Below, one piece after another: positions 51,491 to 63,991 of a DNA stretch of 64,000 nucleotides; within the stretch, counting starts at the first letter, position 1, and each line of letters opens with the position of its first letter. A program made the position numbers and the translations under genes. The notes below the pieces were generated by a model. That model searched no databases. It was given only the letters and a program-made list of their open reading frames with translations, and was not told the DNA's origin. The DNA lies in NCBI RefSeq assembly GCF_018333375.1, contig NZ_BORW01000010.1:62001-126000 (forward strand), in the 5' to 3' direction. Origin of the DNA: Paenibacillus cookii. Its GTDB lineage: Bacteria; Bacillota; Bacilli; Paenibacillales; Paenibacillaceae.

Positions 51491-51877
51491 CGTATATAGA
51501 TCGTAGGCCTAAAAACCGCGCATGCATCGCCATCCGCACGGTTGCGGCTTTACTTACAAACTGTTACAATTTATGCAAACGCCATTTTCGGGATTTTATA
51601 TGTAGAGGCTTGAATATGCATCCTAAGGATTTGGCAAAATCCTGTTTGTTCAACGAATTAACTTCAAACCGTAACAACGGTCTGGGTGAAGTCGGTTCTG
51701 TTTCGCGGATCATTTCATTCAGACAATCACCTGCATTTCTGTATGAATCGTTTCGTCAGCGGATCCTGTCATTCAGCGCATGCCTGTGAGACGGATTCTC
51801 CGGATCGATTTCATTTGTTGATAACCCTGAATTCTTGAAGTTAATTTAACATTTGTTTTGCGTGAAAGGGGTTAACC
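51491..51877 (+). other. Gene-free region upstream of secA with imperfect repeats
   Basis: Almost 400 nt without a plausible gene. It holds AGGATTT-GGC-AAAATCCT (51625-51642), ACCG-TAACAA-CGGT (about 51669-51682) and a direct repeat: CGGATCATTTCATTCAG (51706-51722) and CGGATCCTGTCATTCAG (51760-51776), with a looser third copy CGGATCGATTTCATTTG at 51801-51817. The role is unknown; it is likely the secA leader. Confidence 0.45.
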
Positions 51878-54382
<2,505 letters not shown>

Positions 54383-54433
54383 CCGTATCGGAATAAATTG
54401 AATTGGCGGCAAGAGACAATAAACAGATCATAA

Positions 54434-54464
54434 AGCCTGCCTGCGGTCTAACGGCTTGCAGGCT
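54434..54464 (+). other. Hairpin between secA and prfB
   Basis: AGCCTGC pairs with GCAGGCT around a 17-nt loop; no T-run follows, so read-through into prfB is likely. Confidence 0.4.
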
Positions 54465-54607
54465 GCAAGGATAACAAGCCGGGCCCATTCATTGGATCCG
54501 GACCCAGACTCCCTTGAATCAAAGGTTAAGGCGCGGGCGACCCTGCAGGTATCCCGAGCCCCTTTGTTTAAGGGAGTTTATGTCGATAGAAGAGGTGAAG
54601 AACAATC

Positions 54608-55721
54608 ATGATCGATGCATCTGTCAAACATGATTTGCGGGAAATCGCAACCAAATTAACCAACCTTAGGGGGTCTCTTTGACTTAGATCTCAAACAGGA
54701 AATGATCGCCAACTACGAGGAGAAAATGTCCGCGCCCGATTTTTGGGACGATAACGAAAAGGCGCAGGGCATCATCGCCGAAATGAACGCGGTCAAATCT
54801 TCCGTGGACCAATACGAAAAGCTGCAGCAGGAATACGACGACGCGGCCATGATGGCCGAGCTGGCCGAAGAGGAAGGCGACGAATCGCTTGTCGAGGAAA
54901 TCAGCGAAGCGGTAACGAACCTCAAGAAAAAACTTGAAGAGTTTGAACTGAATCTGCTGCTGAACCAGCCTTACGACAAAATGAATGCGATTCTGGAGCT
55001 TCACCCGGGAGCGGGCGGCACGGAATCCCAGGACTGGGGCCAAATGCTGCTGCGGATGTATACGAGATGGGCCGAAAAAAGAGGCTACAAGGTCGAAGTG
55101 CTCGACTACCTGCCGGGTGACGAAGCGGGCATCAAAAGCGTCACGCTTCTCATCAAAGGATTTAACGCTTACGGATATTTGAAGGCGGAAAAAGGCGTTC
55201 ACCGTCTGGTGCGGATTTCGCCATTCGACTCGTCGGGCCGGCGCCATACCTCGTTCGTATCCTGCGACGTCGTGCCGGAAATCACGGATGACGTCGAGAT
55301 CGAAATCCGGACCGAAGATCTGAAGATCGATACGTACCGGGCCAGCGGCGCGGGCGGCCAGCATATCAACACCACCGACTCGGCCGTGCGGATAACCCAC
55401 ATCCCGACGGGGATCGTGGTCACCTGCCAGAACGAACGGTCGCAGATCAAAAACCGGGAGCGCGCGATGACGATGCTCCGTTCGAAGCTGTATGAGCGCA
55501 AAATCGAAGAGCAACAAAAAGAACTGGATGAAATCCGAGGGGAACAGTCGGATATTGCCTGGGGCAGCCAGATCCGCTCCTACGTATTTCATCCCTATAG
55601 CATGGTAAAGGACCACCGCACATCAGTAGAGACCGGCAACGTCGGCGCCGTGATGGACGGGGATCTGGACCTGTTCATCGACGGCTATTTGCGCAGCCAA
55701 ATTAAAGTGGATACCGAATAA
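54608..55721 (+). CDS. prfB: Peptide chain release factor 2, with programmed +1 frameshift
   Basis: Translation starts at ATG 54608 and reads 24 codons to an in-frame TGA at 54680-54682. The site AGGGGG-TCT-CTT-TGA-C (54668-54683) is the classic RF2 autoregulatory slippery element: an internal Shine-Dalgarno, CTT and a TGA recognised by RF2 itself. After a +1 shift (skipping one base, frame resumes at 54681) translation continues to 55721, giving about 370 residues. The RF2 tripeptide SPF and the catalytic GGQ ([15 protein letters not shown]) are intact. RF2 terminates at UGA and UAA. Confidence 0.96.
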
Positions 55722-55727
55722 AACCTA

Positions 55728-55808
55728 AAAAATTCCTACACGCTATATAGATTGAACGAGGGATTCGTTTCCCTGAAGTTCACTGTATCGTTGTAGGAAT
55801 TTTTTTCG
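55728..55808 (+). terminator. Long multi-segment terminator after prfB
   Basis: AATTCCTACA (55731-55740) pairs with TGTAGGAATT (55792-55801); inside it TGAAC/GTTCA and AGGGA/TCCCT form a second stem. Seven T follow. Confidence 0.8.
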
Positions 55809-55883
55809 TTCATTACCGTTTCGGGCGGACTCATCCACACCGCGGATATTGATCATTTTTAAGCCAAGGAGAGAAAAAAGAAG

Positions 55884-56774
55884 ATGTCGCATGCAGAAGT
55901 TTCGGGCCGCAGAAAGGCCCCCATCCTCCCCCCATCCGGACCGCTCCGCCATACGGCGGATATCGCCCTGATCGTCGTGGGTTCGTTTGTGATCGCTTTA
56001 GGGTTTAATTTATTTTTCCTGCCTCACGGGATCGCGTCCGGCGGCGTCTCGGGGATTTCCGTGCTGTTTGAGGCATGGTTCGGCCTGGAGCCGGCTTATA
56101 CGCAATGGGCGCTGAACATTCCGGTGTTTATATTGGGATTTTTGCTGCTGGGGAAAAACTACGCGGTTCGTTCGCTGCTGGGCAGCATCGTTTTGCCGCT
56201 GTTCGTCTATGTGACGAAGGATTGGCCGCTGCCGACGGATAACCCGATACTTGCTTCGATCTACGGGGGGATCGCCGTAGGCTTGGGCATCGGCATCGTA
56301 TACCGGGGCAGAGGATCGACCGGAGGGCTGGCGACCGTGGCCCAGATCATCCAGAAGTACAGCGGGCTCAATTTTTCCCTCTGCGTGGTGATGCTGGACG
56401 GCAGCGTCATTCTTTTGGCGGCATGCACGTTGTCCCTCGAAAAAGCGCTGTATGCGCTTGTAGGCCTTTACGTCTCAGGAAAGGTCATCGATGCGGTAGA
56501 ACTTGGCTTCAGCTACTCCAAGGTGGCGTACATTATATCGGACCATACGGACCGCATCAGCGAAGCGATTTTGCATGAACTTGATCGAGGGTTGACGAAG
56601 CTGAATGCCCAGGGCGGTTACACCGGGGATGACCGTACCGTGCTGATGGTCGTCATCGGCCAAAGCGAGGCGACAAGGCTCAAAACGTTGGTGCGTTCCG
56701 TCGATCCCAAAGTGTTTGTTATTATCAGCAGTGCGCATGAAGTGCTCGGGGAAGGGTTTAAACTGGAGGCATAG
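55884..56774 (+). CDS. yvjA: YitT/YvjA-family membrane protein
   Basis: A 296-residue protein with five or six transmembrane helices (about 25-205) and a C-terminal soluble DUF2179 domain (VAYIISDHTDRISEAILHEL, GGYTGDDRTVLMVVI). The transported substrate is unknown. AAGGAGAG precedes ATG 55884. Position after prfB is as in Bacillus. Confidence 0.88.
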   Translation: MSHAEVSGRRKAPILPPSGPLRHTADIALIVVGSFVIALGFNLFFLPHGIASGGVSGISVLFEAWFGLEPAYTQWALNIPVFILGFLLLGKNYAVRSLLGSIVLPLFVYVTKDWPLPTDNPILASIYGGIAVGLGIGIVYRGRGSTGGLATVAQIIQKYSGLNFSLCVVMLDGSVILLAACTLSLEKALYALVGLYVSGKVIDAVELGFSYSKVAYIISDHTDRISEAILHELDRGLTKLNAQGGYTGDDRTVLMVVIGQSEATRLKTLVRSVDPKVFVIISSAHEVLGEGFKLEA

Positions 56775-56790
56775 CGAGGTTATAGGGCCC

Positions 56791-56837
56791 GAAAGAGGCA
56801 TCCGGCTATCATCGATAGCTTGGGTGTCTCTTTTTTG
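56791..56837 (+). terminator. Terminator after yvjA
   Basis: AAAGAGGCATCC pairs with GGGTGTCTCTTT (wobbles); GCTATC/GATAGC forms the tip; six T follow. Confidence 0.85.
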
Positions 56838-56905
56838 ATATGAATGCTTGTCTAGGCGAAATGGAAATAAACCGGTGGGGACATGCGTAAATTCGGTTTG
56901 AAGTG

Positions 56906-56934
56906 TTGTATTTATATAAATACGGTCGTATAAT
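56906..56934 (+). promoter_or_regulatory. Sigma-A promoter of the arginine operon
   Basis: TTGTAT (56906-56911), 17-nt spacer, TATAAT (56929-56934). Confidence 0.75.
56908..56923 (+). promoter_or_regulatory. Probable ARG box (ArgR/AhrC operator)
   Basis: GTATTTATATAAATAC is a perfect 16-nt palindrome overlapping the -35 and spacer. It resembles the A/T-rich ARG boxes bound by arginine-loaded AhrC, so arginine should repress argC onward. Confidence 0.65.
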
Positions 56935-56989
56935 AATACATATTTGTGAGAGGGATGCAAGTCAGACGGATAGAGAGGAGAACAAAGGG

Positions 56990-58057
56990 ATGCCAGGAGA
57001 ACAAGGGGAAACGGGGAAAATCAGGATAGCGATCGTCGGCTCGACGGGTTATGGCGGGGTGGAATTGATCCGGCTGCTTCAAGCCCATCCGCTGGCGGAA
57101 ATTACGTCTGTGATTTCATCATCAAGCGCGGGAGCGCCGATATCGGAAGGTTTTCCGCATTTAACGGATATTATCGTGCATAAGCTGGACGGCGTGAATG
57201 CCGCGGAAATCGCCGGAAAAGCCGATGTCGTGTTTACGGCAACGCCATCCGGCGTAAGCTCGAAATTGGTGCCGGAGCTGCTGGAGGCGGGGCTGAAGGT
57301 CATTGATCTGTCGGGCGACTTTCGGATTAAGGACGGCGGCACGTACGAACAGTGGTATAAACATTCGGCTCCGGAGGAGCGGTATTTGGAAAAAGCGGTG
57401 TACGGCTTATGCGAGATTTATGGGGAGGAAGTCGCAAACGTCGATTTCGTCTCGAACCCCGGCTGTTATCCGACGGCAACGCTGCTCGGCCTCATCCCGG
57501 CCATCCGTTCCGGCTGGATCGACCCGAAAAGCATCATTATCGATGCCAAATCCGGCGTTTCCGGCTCGGGCCGGGGCACCAGCCTGACTTCGCATTACGC
57601 GGAAATCAACGAAAATTTTAAAGCCTATAAGGTCAACAAACACCAGCACATTCCTGAAATCGAACAGGTGCTGGGCCAAGTTGCCGGCGAGCCGGTAACC
57701 GTGACCTTTACGACGCATCTCGTTCCGATGACGCGCGGAATCATGAGCACGATGTATGCACGGATGAACGGTACGTATAGCGATGAGGACTTCGTGAAGC
57801 TGTACCGGGAGTATTATGAGGGCCGCCCGTTCGTGCGCGTGCGGGATAAAGGCATTTGGCCGGCGACCAAAGAGGTGTACGGCTCCAATTACTGCGATAT
57901 CGGTTTTGCGGCGGACGAACGGACGGGACGCGTGACGATCATTTCCGTGATCGACAACGTCGTGAAGGGTGCCGCGGGCCAAGCGATACAGAACCTGAAT
58001 CTGATGATGGGATGGGAGGAGAATCTCGGACTGGGATACACGCCGGTGTATCCGTAA
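56990..58057 (+). CDS. argC: N-acetyl-gamma-glutamyl-phosphate reductase
   Basis: A 355-residue enzyme, third step of ornithine synthesis. NADP-binding IAIVGSTGYGGVELIRLL, active-site Cys in SNPGCYPTATLLGL, and KHQHIPEIEQ. ATG 56990 is preferred: AGAGAGGAG is 9 nt upstream. It opens the arg cluster directly after the ARG box. Confidence 0.96.
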   Translation: MPGEQGETGKIRIAIVGSTGYGGVELIRLLQAHPLAEITSVISSSSAGAPISEGFPHLTDIIVHKLDGVNAAEIAGKADVVFTATPSGVSSKLVPELLEAGLKVIDLSGDFRIKDGGTYEQWYKHSAPEERYLEKAVYGLCEIYGEEVANVDFVSNPGCYPTATLLGLIPAIRSGWIDPKSIIIDAKSGVSGSGRGTSLTSHYAEINENFKAYKVNKHQHIPEIEQVLGQVAGEPVTVTFTTHLVPMTRGIMSTMYARMNGTYSDEDFVKLYREYYEGRPFVRVRDKGIWPATKEVYGSNYCDIGFAADERTGRVTIISVIDNVVKGAAGQAIQNLNLMMGWEENLGLGYTPVYP

Positions 58058-58075
58058 GGAAAGGGATGAAAGCAT

Positions 58076-59302
58076 ATGGGACAATCAAAATTTACCGCGG
58101 TACAAGGCGGTTCCATCATAACACCAAAGGGCTTTTCCGCAGGCGGCTTGCACTGCGGGCTCAAAAAATCCGGGCGTCATGACCTCGGCGCCATTTTGTG
58201 CGAAGTACCGGCCGTCGCGGCGGCCGTCTATACGACCAACTTGATCCAGGCCGCACCGCTGAAGGTGACGCGCGAAAGCTTGCAGGACGGCAGACTGCAG
58301 GCTGTTGTCGTTAACAGCGGCAATGCCAATGCCTGCACCGGCAAACAGGGCGAAGAAGATGCCTATACGATGCGGGCGGAAGCTGCCCGCCATCTTGGCG
58401 TAGCGGAGCAGGACGTGGCGGTCGCCTCAACGGGCGTAATCGGCGAACTGCTCAAAATGGACCGCGTCACGGAGGGAATTGCCGGCTTGCCGGATCGGCT
58501 GAGCGGCGAAGCATCCGGTGCGGAGGATTTTTCGCAGGCGATTTTAACGACCGACCTCGTAAAGAAGGAAGCATGCGTTTCGGTCGTCGTTAACGGCAAG
58601 GACGTGACGATTGCCGGGGCGGCCAAAGGGTCGGGAATGATTCATCCGAACATGGCGACGATGCTGGCGTTTATGACGACGGATGCTGCGATCGAGGCAG
58701 GAGCGCTGCAGCAGCTTCTGCGTCAGGCCACAGACGTTACCTTTAACATGATCACGGTGGATGGGGATACCAGCACCAATGACATGCTCATTGCGATGGC
58801 GAGCGGGTTGGCCGGCAATGAGGCGCTGCATCCGGCGCACCCGGATTGGGAGGCTTTTGCGGCAGGATTCACTTATATCTGCCAAGTATTGGCCCAAGCG
58901 ATCGCCCGGGACGGCGAAGGGGCAACGAAGCTGGTCGAGGTGCAGGTGAACGGAGCGGTCAGCGACGCGTCAGCGCGCGCCATTGCCAAGACGGTGATTG
59001 GATCGAGCCTCGTCAAATCGGCGGTATTCGGCGCCGATGCGAACTGGGGACGGGTGATCGCGGCGGTCGGCCGTGCAGGAGAACCCGTGAATCCGGAAAC
59101 GGTGGACATTCAAATCGGCCACATTTCGGTTTTGGAAGGCTCCCGGCCGGTCGCGTTTGACGAAGAGGAAGCCTTGCAATATTTGAAGGGCGATACCGTC
59201 CGGATTGCGGTGGATCTGCATCAAGGAGAAGGCCGGGCCACGGCCTGGGGCTGTGATTTGACTTACGATTATGTCCGCATCAATGCGGCTTACCGAACCT
59301 AA
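58076..59302 (+). CDS. argJ: Bifunctional ornithine/glutamate N-acetyltransferase
   Basis: A 408-residue Ntn-type autoprocessing enzyme that recycles acetyl from N-acetylornithine to glutamate and can also use acetyl-CoA. Self-cleavage occurs before Thr 195 in HPNMATMLAF. Conserved GSSLVKSAVFGADANWGR near the C-terminus. ATG 58076 follows GGAAAGGG. No separate argA is needed when ArgJ is bifunctional. Confidence 0.96.
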   Translation: MGQSKFTAVQGGSIITPKGFSAGGLHCGLKKSGRHDLGAILCEVPAVAAAVYTTNLIQAAPLKVTRESLQDGRLQAVVVNSGNANACTGKQGEEDAYTMRAEAARHLGVAEQDVAVASTGVIGELLKMDRVTEGIAGLPDRLSGEASGAEDFSQAILTTDLVKKEACVSVVVNGKDVTIAGAAKGSGMIHPNMATMLAFMTTDAAIEAGALQQLLRQATDVTFNMITVDGDTSTNDMLIAMASGLAGNEALHPAHPDWEAFAAGFTYICQVLAQAIARDGEGATKLVEVQVNGAVSDASARAIAKTVIGSSLVKSAVFGADANWGRVIAAVGRAGEPVNPETVDIQIGHISVLEGSRPVAFDEEEALQYLKGDTVRIAVDLHQGEGRATAWGCDLTYDYVRINAAYRT

Positions 59303-59332
59303 CCAAACGGATACGGAGGGAGGAGAGAGCAA

Positions 59333-60163
59333 GTGGAAACATTGGAGCAGCGGGACGCCCGGGTGGCTGATCATGCAGGCCGGCAAAGCTTCGTGATGAA
59401 ATGCGGCGGCAGTACGCTGGCGGCGCTGCCGGATTCGTTTTTCGAGGATTTGAAGCAGCTGCAGGCTTCCGGCATCCAAACCGTGATCGTTCACGGCGGC
59501 GGACCGGCCATTTCGGAAAATCTGGAGAAGCTTGGGATTGAGACGGAATTCGTGAACGGCTTGCGACGGACGACGGAGGCGGTGCTCGACGTGGTGGAGA
59601 TGGTGCTCGCGGGCAGCATCAACAAGCAGATCGTCCGGCGCATCCAGCAAAGCGGCGGCAGGGCGCTTGGCATCTCGGGCGTCGACGGCGGTTTGATCCA
59701 AGCGCAGCCGGTAGCGAATAGCGATGCGGTAGGCTGGGTCGGGGACGTCACGCATGTAAGGTCCGACATCATTCAAGGGATTGCGGCTATGGGCTACATG
59801 CCGGTCATCGCGCCTGTCGGCGTGGATCCGAGCGGGCAGCGGTACAACATCAACGCCGACACGGCCGCGGGAGCGGTCGCTTCGCATCTGGGAACGGACC
59901 GGATGATCGTCGTAACCGACGTTCCGGGCATCATGAAAGAGATTGAAGGCGCCAAGCAGGTGCTTCCTGTCGTGACGGTTCAACAGATCGAGGACATGAT
60001 CGCCAGCGGCGACATTTACGGCGGAATGATCCCGAAAGTCAAAGCGGCGGTCGGCTGCATTCAGGGCGACGTCCGGGAAGTCGTCATCGTGAACGGCAGC
60101 GAGCCGATGGTGCTGAGCAGGGTGCTGCAAGGGGAAACCATCGGGACGAGAATCGTAAAATAA
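59333..60163 (+). CDS. argB: Acetylglutamate kinase
   Basis: A 276-residue amino-acid kinase: phosphate loop MKCGGSTLAALPD, HGGGPAISENLEKLGIE and INADTAAGAVASHL. GTG 59333 follows GGAGGGAGGAG. It carries an N-terminal extension of about 20 residues before the beta-strand with the first loop. The usual K[IL]GG motif reads KCGG. Confidence 0.95.
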   Translation: METLEQRDARVADHAGRQSFVMKCGGSTLAALPDSFFEDLKQLQASGIQTVIVHGGGPAISENLEKLGIETEFVNGLRRTTEAVLDVVEMVLAGSINKQIVRRIQQSGGRALGISGVDGGLIQAQPVANSDAVGWVGDVTHVRSDIIQGIAAMGYMPVIAPVGVDPSGQRYNINADTAAGAVASHLGTDRMIVVTDVPGIMKEIEGAKQVLPVVTVQQIEDMIASGDIYGGMIPKVKAAVGCIQGDVREVVIVNGSEPMVLSRVLQGETIGTRIVK

Positions 60164-60272
60164 AACACTTCAAATACAGATGTTTGGCTATACCGGAACC
60201 GCAACCAACGCGGCGGATGAAAAGTACGGCAAAGAAACGATCATATATCGATTCGGATAGGAGTGATTTTAT

Positions 60273-61472
60273 ATGAGTATCCCTGAAGGGCAATCCAGTT
60301 CGTTGTTTCCCAACTATGCCAGATATCCGATCAGTTTGGTAAAAGGCCAAGGAAGCTGGTTGTGGGACGACCAAGGCAACAAGTATCTCGATTTCATGAG
60401 CGGCATCGCTGTAACCAACCTGGGCCATGCCCCGGAGAAAGTGACGGCGAAGCTGAAAGGGCAGCTGGATCAGCTGTGGCATGTGTCGAACCTGTTCCAC
60501 ATTCCGAATCAGGAAAAGGCGGCGGCGCTTCTTACGGCGAACAGCTGTGCCGATGCGGTGTTTTTCTGCAACAGCGGCGCCGAAGCGAATGAAGCGGCGA
60601 TCAAGCTGGCACGGCGTTATCACCAAAAGGTAAAAGGCACGGATCGTTATGAGATCATCACCTTTTTCCAGTCGTTCCATGGACGGACGCTGGCGACGCT
60701 GACGGCGACGGGGCAGGACAAAGTAAAGGACGGTTTCCTGCCGCTTCCTGCCGGCTTTAAAAGCGTGCCGCTGCACGACCTGGATGCGCTCAAAGCGGCC
60801 ATTACCGACCATACGGCGGCCGTCATGCTGGAGCTGGTGCTTGCCGAAGGCGGCGTGCTTCCGGTGGAAGAAGGATTTGTCCGCGGCATTCAGGAGCTGT
60901 GCAAGGAGCATGGCCTGCTGCTGATCATCGACGAAGTGCAGACCGGCATGGGACGTACGGGCAAACTGTTTGCGCACGAGCATTACGGCATTGAACCGGA
61001 TATTTTTACGCTTGCCAAAGGCATTGCCAGCGGCTTTCCGACCGGCGCGATGCTCGGCAAAGCTTTCCTGCGGGATGCGTTTTCGGCGGGCAGCCACGGC
61101 TCGACCTTCGGCGGAACGCCGATTGCGACGGCGGCCGTCATCGCCACGATCGAAACGATGCTGGAGGACCGGCTTCCGCAGCGCGCGGAAGAAATGGGAG
61201 CTTATTTGAAAGAGCAGCTGACGGAGAAGCTGGCAGGCAACCCTCACGTCAAAGCCGTCCGCGGCCTCGGTTTGCTGGTTGGCATCGAATGCGCGGAACC
61301 TGTGGGCGACCTGGTGCTCGAAGGCCAAAAACGCGGGCTGCTGTTCATTACTGCAGGACCCAACGTCATCCGGCTGCTGCCGAACCTGTACGTGACGAAG
61401 GAAGAAATCGATCAGGCGGTAAGCATCATCGCCGGCGTGATCCATGACCATACGGCCGTAAAAAAAGATTAA
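60273..61472 (+). CDS. argD: Acetylornithine aminotransferase
   Basis: A 399-residue class-III PLP enzyme. FFCNSGAEANEAAIKLAR (phosphate site), LIIDEVQTGMGRTGK, the PLP-binding Lys in FTLAKGIASGFPTGAM and STFGGTPIAT are all present. ATAGGAGTG precedes ATG 60273. Confidence 0.96.
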   Translation: MSIPEGQSSSLFPNYARYPISLVKGQGSWLWDDQGNKYLDFMSGIAVTNLGHAPEKVTAKLKGQLDQLWHVSNLFHIPNQEKAAALLTANSCADAVFFCNSGAEANEAAIKLARRYHQKVKGTDRYEIITFFQSFHGRTLATLTATGQDKVKDGFLPLPAGFKSVPLHDLDALKAAITDHTAAVMLELVLAEGGVLPVEEGFVRGIQELCKEHGLLLIIDEVQTGMGRTGKLFAHEHYGIEPDIFTLAKGIASGFPTGAMLGKAFLRDAFSAGSHGSTFGGTPIATAAVIATIETMLEDRLPQRAEEMGAYLKEQLTEKLAGNPHVKAVRGLGLLVGIECAEPVGDLVLEGQKRGLLFITAGPNVIRLLPNLYVTKEEIDQAVSIIAGVIHDHTAVKKD

Positions 61473-61608
61473 TATTATAAATATTTTTTATCCTGAATGA
61501 CCTGTTGCGGGGCGAAGCGGCCTGAGAACGCCGGCCATCGGCAAAACGGCCCGCACCGCAGCGTCATTAGGCGAGATGATAACCAAACGCAAACAAGGAG
61601 GAACACCC

Positions 61609-62565
61609 ATGACCCAAACAGAGCAGCTGCAGCATGTCAACCTGAAGGGCCGGGATTTGCTTGAGCTGGACGACTACTCCACGGAAGAGATCCAGTACCT
61701 GCTCGATCTGGCGATCGAACTGAAGCGCAAGCAAAAAAACGGCGAGGTTTACCAGCCGCTGAAAGGCAAAACGATCGGACTCATTTTCGAAAAATCTTCC
61801 ACCCGTACGCGGGTTTCCTTTGAAGTCGGGGCGTTCCAGCTTGGAGCGCACGCGCTCTTTTTAAGCAAAAACGACATCCAGCTCGGACGGGGCGAAATCA
61901 TCAGCGATACCGCGCAGGTGCTTTCCCGTTACCTCGACGGCATCATGATCCGTACCTTCGGGCACAACAATGTGGTGGATCTGGCCAAATACGCTACCGT
62001 GCCGGTCATCAACGGGCTGAGCGATCTGGCGCATCCGTGCCAGGTGCTGGCGGATTACCAAACGATCCTCGAACATAAAGGCAAGCTGAAAGGCCTTAAG
62101 CTCGCGTACATCGGCGACGGCAACAACATGGCGCATTCCCTCATGATCGGCGGAGCGAAGCTGGGCGTGCATGTGTCCGTGGCCAGTCCGGAAGGATATG
62201 AGCCGGATGCGGAGGTCGTGAAGGCAAGCCGCGAAATCGCGAAGGAAACCGGCGCGCAAATCGTCGTAACGCGCAGCCCGCAGGAAGCGGTCAAAGACGC
62301 CGACGTCATCTATACGGACGTATGGGCAAGCATGGGCTTCGAGGAAGAGCAAAAGATCCGCGAGGCCGCTTTTAAGGACTATCAAGTAGACGAAGAGCTG
62401 GCGAAAGGCGCAAAAAGCGACTATCTGTTCATGCACTGCCTGCCCGCGCACCGCGGAGAGGAAGTCAGCGAAGGCGTCATCGACGGCAAAAACTCGGTGA
62501 TTTTCGATCAGGCCGAAAACCGCCTACACGCGCAGAAAGCATTGATGGCTGCGTTGATGGGGTAG
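61609..62565 (+). CDS. argF: Ornithine carbamoyltransferase
   Basis: A 318-residue enzyme. Carbamoyl-phosphate motif SSTRTRVSFE, HPCQVLADYQT and the ornithine-binding HCLPAHRGEE are present. ATG 61609 follows AAGGAGG; the in-frame ATG at 61576 lacks a ribosome site. carAB is not seen between argD and argF, unlike Bacillus subtilis argCJBD-carAB-argF. Confidence 0.96.
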   Translation: MTQTEQLQHVNLKGRDLLELDDYSTEEIQYLLDLAIELKRKQKNGEVYQPLKGKTIGLIFEKSSTRTRVSFEVGAFQLGAHALFLSKNDIQLGRGEIISDTAQVLSRYLDGIMIRTFGHNNVVDLAKYATVPVINGLSDLAHPCQVLADYQTILEHKGKLKGLKLAYIGDGNNMAHSLMIGGAKLGVHVSVASPEGYEPDAEVVKASREIAKETGAQIVVTRSPQEAVKDADVIYTDVWASMGFEEEQKIREAAFKDYQVDEELAKGAKSDYLFMHCLPAHRGEEVSEGVIDGKNSVIFDQAENRLHAQKALMAALMG

Positions 62566-62688
62566 AGAACGGCGATCGGAAGAACGATACGTACCCGGAG
62601 CGGTCAACACGAGCGAAAATGTTCTATGGGTTAAAGACCCCATCACGATATAATCAAACCATGAAGCATAAACGAAAGGAAGTTCATG

Positions 62689-63924
62689 ATGGCAAAAGAA
62701 AAAATCGTGCTCGCCTATTCCGGCGGGCTGGACACATCCATTATCCTCAAATGGCTCAAAGAAACTTACGACGCGGAAATTATCGCTTTTACGGCGGATA
62801 TCGGCCAGAAGGAAGAACTGGACGGCCTCGAAGCCAAGGCGCTTGCGACCGGTGCTTCCAAAGTATACATCGACGATTTGCGCGAGGAGTTCGCGAAGGA
62901 CTTTATTTATCCGATGTTCCAAGCCGGCGCGCTGTATGAAGGCCAGTATTTGCTCGGCACAAGCATCGCGCGTCCATTGATCGCTAAACGCATGGTGGAG
63001 ATCGCCCGCGCCGAAGGCGCCACCGCGATTGCGCACGGGGCAACGGGCAAAGGGAATGACCAGGTCCGTTTTGAGCTGGGCGTTGCCGCACTGGCTCCGG
63101 ACATCGAAGTGATCGCGCCATGGCGCCTCGAGGAGTTCCGCAACGACTTCCCGGGCCGCGCCGAAATGATCGCTTTTGCCGAAAAACACGGCATTCCGGT
63201 TACCGCCTCTGCCGCCAAACCATACTCCATGGACCGCAACCTGCTGCATATCAGCTACGAAAGCGGCGTGCTGGAGGATCCTTGGTTCGATGCCAGCGCA
63301 CCGGAAAACAAAGATATGTACCTTCTCAGCAACTCCCCCGAGGATGCGCCGGATGAAGCGGAATACCTCGAGCTCGAGTTCGTCCAAGGCAACTGCGTGG
63401 CGTTGAACGGCGAGCAGCTGAACCCGCTGCAGGTCATGGAAAAGCTGAACGAACTTGGCGGCAAACACGGCATCGGCCGCGTCGACATGGTGGAAAACCG
63501 CTTCGTCGGCATGAAAAGCCGCGGGGTGTACGAAACGCCGGGCGGAACGATTTTGTTCACCGCTCACCGCAAAATGGAATCCATCACGATGGACCGCGAA
63601 GTGATGAACCTGCGCGACAGCCTCATTACGCGTTACAGCACGCTCGTATACAACGGTTTCTGGTTTGCGCCGGAACGCCTTGCTTTGCAGGCGCTGGTGA
63701 CCGAAAGCCAAAAGAACGTTACCGGAACGGTGCGCGTGAAGCTCTATAAAGGCAATATCATCGCCGCGGGCGTCAAAAGTCCGGTCAGCTTGTACAACCC
63801 GGATATCGCAACGATGGAAGCCGATCCGACGCAAGCGTACGATCAAGGGGATGCAACGGGCTTTATCCGCTTGAACGCGCTTCGCCTCAAAGTGGGCACG
63901 GGCGTGGAGCAGAACAACAAATAG
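62689..63924 (+). CDS. argG: Argininosuccinate synthase
   Basis: A 411-residue ATP-pyrophosphatase: [15 protein letters not shown] (PP-loop), [14 protein letters not shown] and [17 protein letters not shown] 62689 has AAAGGAAG at good spacing; ATG 62686 is also possible. A TATAAT at 62649-62654 with poor -35 may give it its own promoter. argH would be expected next but lies outside the window if present. Confidence 0.96.
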   Translation: MAKEKIVLAYSGGLDTSIILKWLKETYDAEIIAFTADIGQKEELDGLEAKALATGASKVYIDDLREEFAKDFIYPMFQAGALYEGQYLLGTSIARPLIAKRMVEIARAEGATAIAHGATGKGNDQVRFELGVAALAPDIEVIAPWRLEEFRNDFPGRAEMIAFAEKHGIPVTASAAKPYSMDRNLLHISYESGVLEDPWFDASAPENKDMYLLSNSPEDAPDEAEYLELEFVQGNCVALNGEQLNPLQVMEKLNELGGKHGIGRVDMVENRFVGMKSRGVYETPGGTILFTAHRKMESITMDREVMNLRDSLITRYSTLVYNGFWFAPERLALQALVTESQKNVTGTVRVKLYKGNIIAAGVKSPVSLYNPDIATMEADPTQAYDQGDATGFIRLNALRLKVGTGVEQNNK

Positions 63925-63957
63925 GACCATGAACCGCGCAAGCGTAACGGCGATGAC

Positions 63958-63991
63958 GGCCGCTGCTTTTCATTCATGAGAAGGAGCGGCC
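63958..63991 (+). other. Strong hairpin after argG
   Basis: GGCCGCT-G-CTTTTC pairs with GAGAAG-G-AGCGGCC with a single mismatch around ATTCAT. No T-run follows within the window. Confidence 0.55.

Noticed and set aside
51625..51877. CRISPR array upstream of secA
   Set aside because: Only two close copies of a short element, with no regular repeat-spacer pattern and no cas genes.
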